DNA from: CAYTCZ01 sp964436315
Lineage (GTDB): Bacteria > Actinomycetota > Thermoleophilia > Gaiellales > Gaiellaceae
Direction: 5' to 3'
Assembly: GCA_964436315.1 (NCBI GenBank)
Contig: CAYTCZ010000003.1
Span: 1-64,000, forward strand
DNA length: 64,000 nucleotides
Part shown: positions 54,803-63,589 of the stretch, one piece after another
Layout of the letters: the number at the start of each line of letters is the position of its first letter
Position numbering within the stretch: position 1 is the first letter of the stretch
Made by a program: the position numbers and the translations under genes
Notes under the pieces: model-generated
What the model saw: only the letters and a program-made list of their open reading frames with translations
Database searches by the model: none
Told to the model about the DNA's origin: nothing

Positions 54803-55846
54803 CTAGAGTCCCGGCTGGGGCGCCATCTCAAAGCAGCGCCTGCTGAACACCTGGAGAACCTCCGCGCGGTCGAGCGACCGGGTGCGACCGATGAACGCGG
54901 TCGAAAAGAGCACCCGGTGCGCGATGACCGGGACGAACAGGGCTTCGACGTCACCCGGCTCGACCCAGGCCCGGCCGTTCACGAGCGCGTACGCCCGGAC
55001 AGCTCGCTCGAGTGCCAGGGTGCCTCGAACTGACGCGCCGAGTTCAACGATGTCTAGTTCTCTCGTCGAGCGGACGAGATCGACGAGCCAGTGCTGAATC
55101 ATTGGATGGACGAACACTTGCTCGACAGCTCGCTGCAAGTCGCGTACCGCTGCCTCGGTGAGCACGGGCTCCAGGTCCTCGAGCGGATGGCCGTGGCGCT
55201 GGTCGAGGATGATCCGGAACTCGTCGTCCTCGTTCGGATACCCGAGGGCAGTGCGGAGGAAGAACCGGTCGAGCTCTGCTTCAGGCAGGAGGAAGGTGCC
55301 CTCGTGCTCGATTGGATTCTCGGTAGCGAGCAGGAGAAACGGGTCCGGGAGCTCACGCGTAACCCCATCGACGGTCACCTGCCCCTCGGCCATTGCCTCG
55401 AGAAGCGCCGACTGCGTCTTCGGCGTCGCCCGGTTGATCTCGTCGAGCAGGACGATGTTGGCAAAAATCGGGCCGGGGCGGAACTCGAAGTCCCGTGTCT
55501 GCTGGTTGTAGACCGACAGACCCGTGACGTCCGTCGGCTGCAAGTCCGGGGTGCACTGAATCCGGGACGGAATCGCTCCCTCAATGCTCTGGGCGATCGA
55601 TCGCGAGAGGACGGTCTTCGCCGTTCCAGGGACGTCCTCGAAGAGCACGTGGCCCTTACAGGCGAGAGCGCAGAGCACGAGCGTCAGCTCATGCCGCTTA
55701 CCACGGATGACCGTCTCGAGGTTGTTCAGCAGCCGCTGAGTGGTCTCAGCGTTGGTCGCAAACGGGTCACCCTCGGCGACCCTGAGTCGACGTTCTCGTG
55801 CCTGGGTGTCAGTCGCCTGCGAGCCTGGATTCTGCTGCTCAGACAC
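54803..55846 (-). CDS. MoxR-family AAA+ ATPase
   Basis: About 347 residues from GTG 55846 (a longer frame from 55903 is possible). Walker A is EDVPGTAKTVLSRSIAQS, Walker B NIVLLDEINRATPKTQSALL, with sensor motifs LLATENPIEHEGTFLLPEAE and DRFFLRTALGYP, the standard MoxR order. It is the motor of the downstream DUF58/VWA system and its first gene. Confidence 0.92.
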   Translation of the reverse strand: MSEQQNPGSQATDTQARERRLRVAEGDPFATNAETTQRLLNNLETVIRGKRHELTLVLCALACKGHVLFEDVPGTAKTVLSRSIAQSIEGAIPSRIQCTPDLQPTDVTGLSVYNQQTRDFEFRPGPIFANIVLLDEINRATPKTQSALLEAMAEGQVTVDGVTRELPDPFLLLATENPIEHEGTFLLPEAELDRFFLRTALGYPNEDDEFRIILDQRHGHPLEDLEPVLTEAAVRDLQRAVEQVFVHPMIQHWLVDLVRSTRELDIVELGASVRGTLALERAVRAYALVNGRAWVEPGDVEALFVPVIAHRVLFSTAFIGRTRSLDRAEVLQVFSRRCFEMAPQPGL

Positions 55847-55935
55847 CGCTTCTCTGGGCTCCCTTCCAGCGACCGCCGGCCACCCATTAAAGCACGGGAA
55901 CAAAGGACCCCGGCGCCGGTGTCCTTACGAGCGAG

Positions 55936-56823
55936 CTAGCGTTTGGCAACTCCCCCAGACGCTGCGACCTGTGTCTCCGTTGACGAATTGCGGGTGAAGA
56001 AGTCGATCACCACTCGGTTGTGCTCCTCGGTGCCGTCGAAGAGCGTCGAGTGACCCGATCCGGCGATCACGTGTTTCTCCGCATTCGGGATCCCCTCGTA
56101 GATCGCTTGCTGCCCGGCTCCCTCCGGACCTTGATCCCACGGGGTCATGATGTCTTCGTCACCGCCGATAACGAGTGCCGGCGATGTGATCCTCGGAAGC
56201 CACGGGCGAAGGTCCATGTCGTTCATCGCCTGACAGGCAGCGGTGAAGACCTCGACGCGATTGGAATCGCGCAGGATCTGCTGGATCAGGTCAACGATCC
56301 CTTCAGCCTCGGGACTCTCCAGGAATTCTTTCGAAACCGCTTGCCACGCAATCAACTCAGCCAGAAGACGACTCCCGGGGCCATCGGGGTCCATTCGGGC
56401 GATATCGATCCAGTTCTGGAAGATCAGTCGGCCGGCCCGGCCGAGCTTGGCCGCAGCGCAGTTGATCGCGACCGAAGTCGTCTTCTCCGGATACTTCCCG
56501 GCGAAGACGATGGCAACCATCCCGCCCATTGACGTTCCATGGACGTGAGCTTGCTCGATGTCGAGCGCGTCCAGCAGACCAGCGAGGTCGTCAGCCCAGA
56601 CCTCCATGTCGTAGTCCTGCACCGGGCGATCGGACTGCCCATACCCGCGCTGGTCGTAGTCGACGACCATGAAGTGCTTGGAGATCGCCGGCGTTGCCGG
56701 GTCGAGATTGAAATGCCCGAAGCCGGCGCCGTGAATCTGCACCACCGGCTCTCCCTCACCAGTGATCCGGTACCAGAGATTGACGCCGTTGACGAGAGTC
56801 TTCCCTTCCGTGTTTCCTCCCAA
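55936..56823 (-). CDS. Alpha/beta hydrolase
   Basis: About 295 residues. The oxyanion region VVQIHGAGFGH, the nucleophile elbow HVHGTSMGGMVAIVFAG (Ser in GTSMGG), an aspartate in VIGGDEDIMTPWD and a C-terminal histidine in AGSGHSTLFDG form the expected catalytic set. TTG 56823 is chosen because GGGGGA precedes it by 5 nt and the neighbouring SDR starts divergently; the longer frame overlaps the SDR gene. Substrate unknown; esterase, lactonase or C-C hydrolase are all possible. Confidence 0.82.
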   Translation of the reverse strand: MGGNTEGKTLVNGVNLWYRITGEGEPVVQIHGAGFGHFNLDPATPAISKHFMVVDYDQRGYGQSDRPVQDYDMEVWADDLAGLLDALDIEQAHVHGTSMGGMVAIVFAGKYPEKTTSVAINCAAAKLGRAGRLIFQNWIDIARMDPDGPGSRLLAELIAWQAVSKEFLESPEAEGIVDLIQQILRDSNRVEVFTAACQAMNDMDLRPWLPRITSPALVIGGDEDIMTPWDQGPEGAGQQAIYEGIPNAEKHVIAGSGHSTLFDGTEEHNRVVIDFFTRNSSTETQVAASGGVAKR

Positions 56824-56931
56824 AACTATCCCCCTTCGCCGAGGCCCGGCCGAGAAGGCTCTTTCTTCCCGCCTCGCAGGTCCTTTTTTTGAGTTTCCGG
56901 CGTCGCCGGAAACTCTGCGATTATTCCACCA
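56824..56931. promoter_or_regulatory. Divergent promoter region with a 25-bp palindrome
   Basis: Between the divergent hydrolase and SDR starts. A seven-T run is followed by a perfect palindrome (56891-56915). GATTAT (56919-56924), 7 bp before the SDR ATG at 56932, looks like the -10 of a leaderless SDR transcript. Confidence 0.4.
56891..56915. repeat. Perfect 25-bp palindrome, arms GAGTTTCCGGCG / CGCCGGAAACTC
   Basis: Twelve-bp arms around a single T. It shares the TTTCCGGCGTCG...GGAAA core with 8687-8713. A T-run precedes it on the plus strand, but none follows on either strand, so it is not a simple terminator; operator or REP-like element. Confidence 0.5.
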
Positions 56932-57717
56932 ATGTCTGCCATTCGCGAGACTGGTCGCCTGGCCGGGAAGGTGGCGCTCGTTACCGGAGGTGGCTCCGGG
57001 ATCGGTCGCCAGACCGCGATCCGTTTTTCGGAGGAAGGAGCCCGCGTCGTCGTCGCCGATGTTCGCCTTGAGGCCACAAAGAGCGTGGCCGAGGAGGTCG
57101 GCGTGGACGCGCTCCCGCTCGAACTCGACGTATCTGATGCAGAGAGCGTCGGAGCCGGCATTGCGACGGTCGTGGATGCCTGCGGAGGGATCGACGTCGT
57201 CGTGAACAACGCCGGCGTCACCATTGTCGGAGCGGCCCACTACATGTCTGAGGACGATTGGGATCGAGAGCTCGACACGAATCTGAAGAGCGTCTATCTC
57301 GTTTCGAAGGCCGCCTGGCCCCATCTCGTCGAGCGGGGCGGCGGCGCGATCGTCAACACCGCCTCGATCGCGGGGATCTGGGCGATCCCGGACGATGCGG
57401 CGTACTGCGCCTCGAAGGCCGGGGTGATCATGCTCACGAAATGCATGGCCCTCGACGGGGCAAAGGCCCGGATTCGCGTCAATTGCGTCTGCCCGGGCTT
57501 CACGGAGACCCCCATGATCGATGGGTACTTCGCCGATCAACCGGACCCCGAAGCATCGCGGCAGTTCGCGACCAGCATCCACCCCCTCGGCCGTCTCGGT
57601 GCACCGCGCGACATCGCGGACGGCATGGTGTACCTCGCGTCCGACGAGGCCGAGTGGGTCACCGGAACTGCGTTGGTCGTCGACGGTGGTCTCACCAGCG
57701 GTATCTGGGCTGGGTGA
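56932..57717 (+). CDS. SDR-family NAD(P)-dependent oxidoreductase
   Basis: 261 residues. The cofactor motif GGGSGIGRQTAI, the structural NNAG, and catalytic Ser (IVNTASIAGIW) and Tyr-x3-Lys (YCASKAG) are all present, with PGFTETPMIDGYF and GTALVVDGGLTS near the C-terminus. It is a classical short-chain dehydrogenase/reductase; the substrate is unknown. The broken M20 peptidase gene begins within its stop codon, so the two once formed an operon. Confidence 0.9.
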   Translation: MSAIRETGRLAGKVALVTGGGSGIGRQTAIRFSEEGARVVVADVRLEATKSVAEEVGVDALPLELDVSDAESVGAGIATVVDACGGIDVVVNNAGVTIVGAAHYMSEDDWDRELDTNLKSVYLVSKAAWPHLVERGGGAIVNTASIAGIWAIPDDAAYCASKAGVIMLTKCMALDGAKARIRVNCVCPGFTETPMIDGYFADQPDPEASRQFATSIHPLGRLGAPRDIADGMVYLASDEAEWVTGTALVVDGGLTSGIWAG

Positions 57718-58216
57718 CGCACTCGGCCCTCGTCGAGTTCCCCCGCGAACTCATCGAGTTCGCGGGGGAACTCATCGCGATCCCGACGGAGAATCCCCGT
57801 GGTGCGGCGTACGCCGAAGCCGTCGAGCGAATCTCTACCAGCTTTCGAGTCTGGGAATCGACTTCGAGGTCATCCCAACCTGCGTCTGGGATCGACCTTG
57901 ATTGGGACGTCCTCCGATCGACCTTGATTGGGACGTCCTCCAGGACGCGCGCAGCTCGTGCTCAGATCGGAGCGGACACTTTCCAGACGCCGTCGCGTCA
58001 GCCGCCGAGCAGTTGATCGGTGAGCGCCCGTCCATCACCTGCTGCCCCGGGGTGCTTGAGACCAGGATCTACAACGCCGTCGGGATTCCTGCGGTCGCCT
58101 TCGGCCCCGGCCTCATCGATCGGATGCACGGGCCGGAAGAGGACGTTCCAATCGAAAACCTCAGCTCTGCGGCCGAAGATCTACGTGCGCGTAGCAAAGT
58201 CGCTCGCCGCACCTAA
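57714..58216 (+). pseudogene. Remnant of an M20-family peptidase/deacylase (ArgE-like)
   Basis: A GTG overlapping the SDR stop opens VTHSALVEFPRELIEFAGEL followed by IAIPTENPRG, an M20 N-terminus. After about 40 codons the similarity shifts frame (SLGIDFEVIPT), then jumps to a C-terminal segment (ITCCPGVLETRIYNAVGIPA and FGPGLIDRMHGPEEDVPIEN). The metal-binding centre, over 200 residues in intact relatives, is gone. A perfect 26-bp tandem duplication lies at the break. Clearly non-functional if the assembly is right. Confidence 0.75.
57890..57941. repeat. 26-bp perfect tandem duplication inside the M20 remnant
   Basis: Two adjacent identical 26-bp units (57890-57915 and 57916-57941), beginning GATCGACCTTGATTGG. 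It lies where the peptidase gene loses its middle, so it may mark the deletion junction or a mis-assembly. Confidence 0.8.
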
Positions 58217-58222
58217 GAGCGC

Positions 58223-58837
58223 CTAAGGCAGGGTCAGCGTATCGATGGGTGCCTTCCGGCCGGCCTCGTACGCTGCTATCGCCTCTTCGTGTTCGAGCGA
58301 ACGACCGATCTCATCGAGTCCGTTGAGGATGCAGTGTTGCTGAAAGTCGTCGAACTCGAACGAGATCGTCCGACCCGTCGGGTCGGTGATCGTGCGGTTC
58401 TCGAGATCGACGGTCATGTCGGAGCCGCGATCCATATCGACGGACTCCATCAGGCGACCGACCTCGTCCGGGTCGAGCACGATCGGCACGAGGCCGACCT
58501 TGACGCAGTTCGAAATGAAGATATCTGCGAACGACGGGGCGATGATGACTTCGAAGCCGTAGTCCTGCAGCGCCCACGGCGCATGCTCGCGGGAGGACCC
58601 ACAGCCGAAGTTTCGGCCTGCCAGCAGGATCTTCGCGTCGGCAAATGCGGGATCGTTCAGCTCGAACTCGGGCCGAGGGTTTCCGTCTTCGTCGAGGCGC
58701 CAGTCGAAGAAGAGGAACTGTCCGTACCCGGTGCGCTCGATCCGCTTCAGGAACTGCTTCGGGACGATCTGGTCCGTGTCGACGTCGGCCCGGTTCAGGA
58801 CTGCGACGCGGCCGGTTGTCTTACGAAACGCTTTCAC
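58223..58837 (-). CDS. leuD: 3-isopropylmalate dehydratase small subunit
   Basis: 204 residues, the normal LeuD length. [40 protein letters not shown] and [19 protein letters not shown] are the swivelling-domain motifs. With LeuC it isomerises 2- to 3-isopropylmalate. The GTG start overlaps the leuC stop (GTGA). Confidence 0.95.
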   Translation of the reverse strand: MKAFRKTTGRVAVLNRADVDTDQIVPKQFLKRIERTGYGQFLFFDWRLDEDGNPRPEFELNDPAFADAKILLAGRNFGCGSSREHAPWALQDYGFEVIIAPSFADIFISNCVKVGLVPIVLDPDEVGRLMESVDMDRGSDMTVDLENRTITDPTGRTISFEFDDFQQHCILNGLDEIGRSLEHEEAIAAYEAGRKAPIDTLTLP

Positions 58838-60240
58838 TGCGCCACGGGTTCGAGTTCACGGACGTCGACGAAGTGTCCGGCGATCGCCGCGGCCGCCGCC
58901 ATCTGCGGACTAACGAGGTGCGTCCGACCGCCGCGGCCCTGGCGCCCTTCGAAGTTACGGTTCGACGTCGCAGCACAACGCTCACCGGGAGCGAGAATGT
59001 CGGGATTCATGCCAAGGCACATCGAGCACCCCGCCTCCCGCCACTCGAAGCCAGCATCCTTGAAAACGTGGTCGAGCCCCTCCTGTTCCGCTTGACGCTT
59101 GACAGTCGCGGAGCCCGGCACCGCCATCGCACGGACCTTGGGATGCACCTTCTTTCCCGAGATCACCGTGGCGGCAGCCCTGAGGTCCTCGAGACGGGCG
59201 TTCGTGCACGAGCCGATGAACACACGGTCGATGTTGATGTCCTCGATCGCCGTCCCTGGCTTGAGCGCCATGTAGTCGAGCGCTCGCTCGACGGTCGATC
59301 GTTCGTCCGGATCATCGAACTCAGCCGGGTCTGGGACTCGGCCGTCGACCGGCGCCACCAAGCCGGGATTCGTTCCCCACGTCACCTGAGGTTTGAGATC
59401 TGCCGTGTCGATCGACACTGTGCGATCGTACGTCGCGCCATCATCCGCACGGAGTCCGCGCCAGGCATCGAGAGCCGCCTCCCAGTCAGAGCCTTTCGGC
59501 GCGGCTGGACGACCTTCGACGTACGTGAACGTCGTGTCGTCCGGCGCGATCATTCCCGCGCGGGCACCGGCTTCGATTGACATGTTGCAGATCGTCATTC
59601 GCCCCTCCATTGAGAGAGAGCGAACCAGGTCACCCGTGTACTCGATCACGTGGCCCGCACCACCCGATACACCAATCTGCCCGATCGTGCCGAGGATGAC
59701 GTCCTTTGGCGTGAGCCCGACCGGCAGCGGGCCCTTGATGTCGACCTGCATCGTCTTTGGCCTGGCCTGCGACAGACACTGAGTCGCAAACACGTGCTCG
59801 ACCTCGGAGGTTCCGATCCCGAACGCGAGTGCGCCGAAAGCTCCATGGGTCGAGGTGTGGCTGTCACCGCAGACGATCGTCATTCCCGGCTGAGTGAGTC
59901 CAAGCTCGGGCCCAATCACATGCACGATCCCCTCTCGGCCGCTTCCGGTGGCATAGAGCGGGACGTCGAACTCCTTGCAATTCTTGGCGAGAGCCCCAAG
60001 CTGCGCCTTCGCGAGCGGATCGGTCACGGGCCCACCGTCGGTTGGGACGTTGTGATCCATGGTTCCGACTGTGAGATCTCTCCGCCGCACGGTCCGACCC
60101 GCGAGGCGGAGCCCGTCGAATGCTTGAGCCGAGGTGACTTCGTGAATGAGATGGAGGTCGATGTAGAGGAGCGCCGGCTGGCCCTCCTCCTCCCGGACAA
60201 CGTGGTTCTCCCAGATTTTTTCGAACAGCGTCTTTGGCAT
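58834..60240 (-). CDS. leuC: 3-isopropylmalate dehydratase large subunit
   Basis: 468 residues from ATG 60240. The 4Fe-4S ligands are visible in [11 protein letters not shown] and in [10 protein letters not shown], and [20 protein letters not shown] and [20 protein letters not shown] are aconitase-family motifs. The longer open frame upstream overlaps the DUF3891 gene and is not LeuC-like. It lies 8 bp downstream of the DUF3891 gene in a run of minus-strand genes that starts with a hydantoinase pair. Confidence 0.95.
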   Translation of the reverse strand: MPKTLFEKIWENHVVREEEGQPALLYIDLHLIHEVTSAQAFDGLRLAGRTVRRRDLTVGTMDHNVPTDGGPVTDPLAKAQLGALAKNCKEFDVPLYATGSGREGIVHVIGPELGLTQPGMTIVCGDSHTSTHGAFGALAFGIGTSEVEHVFATQCLSQARPKTMQVDIKGPLPVGLTPKDVILGTIGQIGVSGGAGHVIEYTGDLVRSLSMEGRMTICNMSIEAGARAGMIAPDDTTFTYVEGRPAAPKGSDWEAALDAWRGLRADDGATYDRTVSIDTADLKPQVTWGTNPGLVAPVDGRVPDPAEFDDPDERSTVERALDYMALKPGTAIEDINIDRVFIGSCTNARLEDLRAAATVISGKKVHPKVRAMAVPGSATVKRQAEQEGLDHVFKDAGFEWREAGCSMCLGMNPDILAPGERCAATSNRNFEGRQGRGGRTHLVSPQMAAAAAIAGHFVDVRELEPVAQ

Positions 60241-60248
60241 CAGCCCGT

Positions 60249-61025
60249 TTATACCAGCGCCTGTGTGGTGATCTCCATGGTTTCTGGCTCGGCCTTGGCA
60301 AAGGCCTGTCGGAACGCGCCCTGGTCGGGCCACGTCGCTTTCCTGACGAGCCGTCGTCGGAGAGTGAAGGTCGCCGGCGACTCCGCAAACGGGTACGGGC
60401 TCATTGCGACATGCCACGACCCGTGAGGCTCAATCTGCAACAACTCGTCGCCGTTTCGGCGGTCGGGCAGCGCACCAACGTGGTCACTCGTTCCCACGTC
60501 GACGTCTTTGAGACAGAAGTAGAGCGACAGCCGATCCCAGACCTGCAGCAGCTTGTAGTTCCTCCAGCGCTCGTCTTCTTCGATGCCGATCGAGGCGATA
60601 CGAGCCGGATAGTTGCTCTCTTGTTCTTGGACGAATTCATCGACCTGAGCCTGTACTTCGTCGGCGAACGTCAGCTTTAGTTCGGGCTGGGCCCCGTAGC
60701 GTCCCTGGTAGATGCCCGCGCCGTGCATGGAGAGCAGAAGGCCTGCGTAGGCGTCCTGATCGGTGACCGCTTCGATTGCCGCCCGGTAGAAGGCGAGGTG
60801 CGACGGGACCTGCACGTCGAGGAAGTTCCGCGGCCGCCCCTCGTCGTCGAGCCCGGGATCTCTCTCCCATACCGCCCAGCCGTCATCGTGTCGCCGCGCG
60901 ACGATTTCGAGCGATCGAAACGGCTCAGGACGCGGTGACCACGCCTCTACGAACTGCGCACAGAGATCAGCGTGCTCGGGCTGGAGGACGATCTGCCAGA
61001 ACTCGCCTGCGTCGCGAACAAGCAT
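60249..61025 (-). CDS. DUF3891 family protein
   Basis: 258 residues. [17 protein letters not shown] near the N-terminus, a [20 protein letters not shown] motif, [16 protein letters not shown] and a [20 protein letters not shown] helix match the uncharacterised DUF3891 family; conserved His and Asp residues suggest an HD-phosphohydrolase-like metal site (inference). It is sandwiched between the isochorismatase-fold gene and leuC with gaps of 2 and 8 bp. Confidence 0.72.
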   Translation of the reverse strand: MLVRDAGEFWQIVLQPEHADLCAQFVEAWSPRPEPFRSLEIVARRHDDGWAVWERDPGLDDEGRPRNFLDVQVPSHLAFYRAAIEAVTDQDAYAGLLLSMHGAGIYQGRYGAQPELKLTFADEVQAQVDEFVQEQESNYPARIASIGIEEDERWRNYKLLQVWDRLSLYFCLKDVDVGTSDHVGALPDRRNGDELLQIEPHGSWHVAMSPYPFAESPATFTLRRRLVRKATWPDQGAFRQAFAKAEPETMEITTQALV

Positions 61026-61027
61026 GA

Positions 61028-61660
61028 CTAGGCGGTTTTCGCGGCGGCGAGCTCTTCGAGATGCTCGAGAACCTCGGAGAGGCTCACGACGTCGCCGTAC
61101 TTCGTGTCGATGTCGTAGAGGTTCGCCTCGTGCGCGTCGACGTTGCGATCGCCGACAGCCTCCCGCGGAACGACCGGCCGGTAGCCGTTTTGCAGTGCGT
61201 CAACGACGGTCGCTCGAACGCACCCCGACGTCGATGCTCCCGTCACGATGAGTGAGTCGCACCCGGCGGAGGCGAGCAGACTTCCAAGTGGCGTTCCGAA
61301 GAACGCGGAGGCCCAAAGCTTGTTCAGGACTGGTTCGCTCGGCAACGGGGCGATTCGAGGGTCGATCTCGACCCACCGACTCCCGGCCGCGAGGGTCGAA
61401 AGTGCTGGCACCTTGTCGATGAACGCTGCGGCGGCCTGCCGATCTCCTTCTGCGTAGGAGACGGTCGTGAAGACGACTGGAATCGCCGCCCGGCGCGATT
61501 CTTCAAGCAGACGTGCTATCGCCTGGACGACGTCCTCGAGGTCACAGACGAGCGGCGATTCGGGCTCGGTGAATCCGCGGTTGACGTCGATGACGATCAA
61601 CGCCGGGTGGCGACCGAATCCAGCGCGCCCGTGAAAACCCTCGTGCCTCGCCGTGCTCAC
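61028..61660 (-). CDS. Isochorismatase-family cysteine hydrolase, N-carbamoylsarcosine amidase-like (fourth of four)
   Basis: 210 residues from GTG 61660, 7 bp after the hyuB stop. The triad is LIVIDVNRGFTEPES (Asp), VLNKLWASAFFGTPLG (Lys) and VTGASTSGCVRATVVDAL (Cys). The longer frame upstream lies inside hyuB and is not homologous. Immediate coupling to HyuA/HyuB fits a route in which hydantoinase opens the ring and this enzyme removes the carbamoyl group (inference). Confidence 0.88.
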   Translation of the reverse strand: MSTARHEGFHGRAGFGRHPALIVIDVNRGFTEPESPLVCDLEDVVQAIARLLEESRRAAIPVVFTTVSYAEGDRQAAAAFIDKVPALSTLAAGSRWVEIDPRIAPLPSEPVLNKLWASAFFGTPLGSLLASAGCDSLIVTGASTSGCVRATVVDALQNGYRPVVPREAVGDRNVDAHEANLYDIDTKYGDVVSLSEVLEHLEELAAAKTA

Positions 61661-61667
61661 GGCGACG

Positions 61668-63581
61668 TCACTCCGTTCCCGTGCTCTGCCGGTCTCCGAA
61701 CTCGCGCACTCGGCTGAGCGCGTCCTCATCCGACTCCATCGGCGCCCACGGTAGCGGTTCTTGCTTTTCGGGCGCATCGAGCCCCGTCTCTGCCTTGGCG
61801 TTGGCGAGGATCTCGTCGAGTTCCGGTCCGAAGTCGAAGTCCTTGATCTTCCCGCGAGCCGCTCGCAACTCGTCGCGGAGCTTCTCTGTCGCGGCCGCGT
61901 CCCCGACGACAACGCCGTAGTCCGACTCAGCCTTGTCCTTCGACACAAGCCCCTTCGCGACGTCGGATTCGACCTGCTCCATCGGTCGATCGAGCGGATC
62001 CTTCCACCCGCCACCACCTGCGGTTCGGTAGATCAACGTGTCACCCGGCTCGACGTGAACCTCGTCGCACTTCGACGGCAGGAGCTCACGACTTCCGTCG
62101 GTGCGCTCAAGGATCTTCTCGGAGCGCATCCCCGGCTTGCCGCCAAGGATGCCCCACGGGAACGTCAGCCAGCGGTCGTCGTGGATCGACACCTCACCCG
62201 GCTCGAGGTAGGTGTAGCGCTTCTCGATCCCGTTGCCGCCTCGATGGAACCCGGCGCCGCCGGAGTCCTGGATCGTGGTGTACCCGTCGATCCGGATCGG
62301 ATAGTAGGACTCGAGGTACTCGGTCGGGATGTTCTGAAAGAGCGGCCACCACGAGTGCCCGTCCATCCCGTCTCCGATCGGTCGACCCGGAATTCCGCCG
62401 TACGAGATCTCCATCAGGTAGTAGTAATCGCCGTTTCCGTCCCAGCCTGAGTAGAGCATGTACGGGCTCGTCCCGTAACCGGCGGCCGTGGTGTGCTCCG
62501 GGCTCTTCCGCGCCAGCGCCCCGCCGAGAACGTCGAACAGGCGTGTGAGCGCGTGCGTTCGACAACCGAGCGCCGACGGGAACTTCGGATGCATCAGCGA
62601 CCCGTCCGGGATGATGATGTGGAGCAACGGGTAGAACCCGTCGTTGAAGAGGATCTGGGGGTCGAACACCATGATCAGGTAGACCCCGATGAACATCTTG
62701 AACATCGCCTCGGAGAGGTAGAAGTTCACCGGGCCCATCGCCTGCGGGTCCGTACCCGACCAGTCGAAGTAGGCGTGCTCTCCCTCGCGCCAGATCGTCA
62801 GTTTCATCTTGTACGGGCCATGTCCGAGGCCGTCGTCGTCGATCCAGTCCTCAAACGACTGCGGTTCCTCGGGAATCGCGCCGAGGATGAGCTTCGCCAT
62901 CGCCTTGTAGGTGCGGTCGAGGAGCGCCTGACAGGCCGCGAGGTAGGTCTCTTTGCCAAACCGCTCGCAGAGCTCGTGAACGCGCTTCTCCGCCGTACGG
63001 CATCCTGCGACGATTCCCATCAGGTCCGCCCGGTTCATCTCGGGCATGCGGACGTTGTTGAGGATCAGGTCAAGGACGTCCTCCTGGAGCTCGCCCCGAC
63101 GGAAGAGCTTCACGGGTGGGATACGGATTCCTTCGCCGAAGACGGTCTTCGCGCCGGTCGGGAGGGAACCGGCCAGCGGGCCCCCGGCGTCCATCTGATG
63201 CCCGAACATGCTCGCCCATCCGATGAGCTCGTCTTCCCAGAATATGGGTAGACACACGAGCCAGTCGTTGATGTGCGAGATCGCCCCGCCACACTTGTAC
63301 GGGTCGCTCGTCATGATCACGTCGCCCTCGCGGATCGGCTCTCGGAACGTCTCGAGCATCTCGGAGATGTAGGACCCGAACTGGCCGACGACCATTCGGC
63401 CGTTCGGATCCGTGATCATCGGGAACTCGTCGTGCTGCTCCCGGATGACGGGGCTCATGGCCGTCCTGAAGAGCGTCGCGTCCATCTCGAAGCGCGTGCT
63501 CTTCAGCGCCCCCTCGATGATGTCGAGGGTGACCGGATCGACCTCGATCTCGGGGATCTCTGCGACTTTCACGCCGTCCAT
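61668..63581 (-). CDS. Hydantoinase B/oxoprolinase family protein (third, divergent lineage)
   Basis: 637 residues. VDPVTLDIIEGALKSTRFEM, MSPVIREQHDEFPMITDPNG, DVIMTSDPYKCGGAISHIND and YRTAGGGGWKDPLDRP are HyuB-type blocks but differ clearly from the other two HyuB sequences. The REQHDEF form is common in acetone/acetophenone carboxylase or caprolactamase-type relatives, so a substrate different from the first two is likely. It sits 8 bp after the hyuA partner. Confidence 0.85.
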   Translation of the reverse strand: MDGVKVAEIPEIEVDPVTLDIIEGALKSTRFEMDATLFRTAMSPVIREQHDEFPMITDPNGRMVVGQFGSYISEMLETFREPIREGDVIMTSDPYKCGGAISHINDWLVCLPIFWEDELIGWASMFGHQMDAGGPLAGSLPTGAKTVFGEGIRIPPVKLFRRGELQEDVLDLILNNVRMPEMNRADLMGIVAGCRTAEKRVHELCERFGKETYLAACQALLDRTYKAMAKLILGAIPEEPQSFEDWIDDDGLGHGPYKMKLTIWREGEHAYFDWSGTDPQAMGPVNFYLSEAMFKMFIGVYLIMVFDPQILFNDGFYPLLHIIIPDGSLMHPKFPSALGCRTHALTRLFDVLGGALARKSPEHTTAAGYGTSPYMLYSGWDGNGDYYYLMEISYGGIPGRPIGDGMDGHSWWPLFQNIPTEYLESYYPIRIDGYTTIQDSGGAGFHRGGNGIEKRYTYLEPGEVSIHDDRWLTFPWGILGGKPGMRSEKILERTDGSRELLPSKCDEVHVEPGDTLIYRTAGGGGWKDPLDRPMEQVESDVAKGLVSKDKAESDYGVVVGDAAATEKLRDELRAARGKIKDFDFGPELDEILANAKAETGLDAPEKQEPLPWAPMESDEDALSRVREFGDRQSTGTE

Positions 63582-63589
63582 GTCTGCTC

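Noticed and set aside
55936..57582. 548-codon minus-strand frame
   Set aside because: Only the part from TTG 56823 is alpha/beta-hydrolase; the rest is antisense to the SDR gene.
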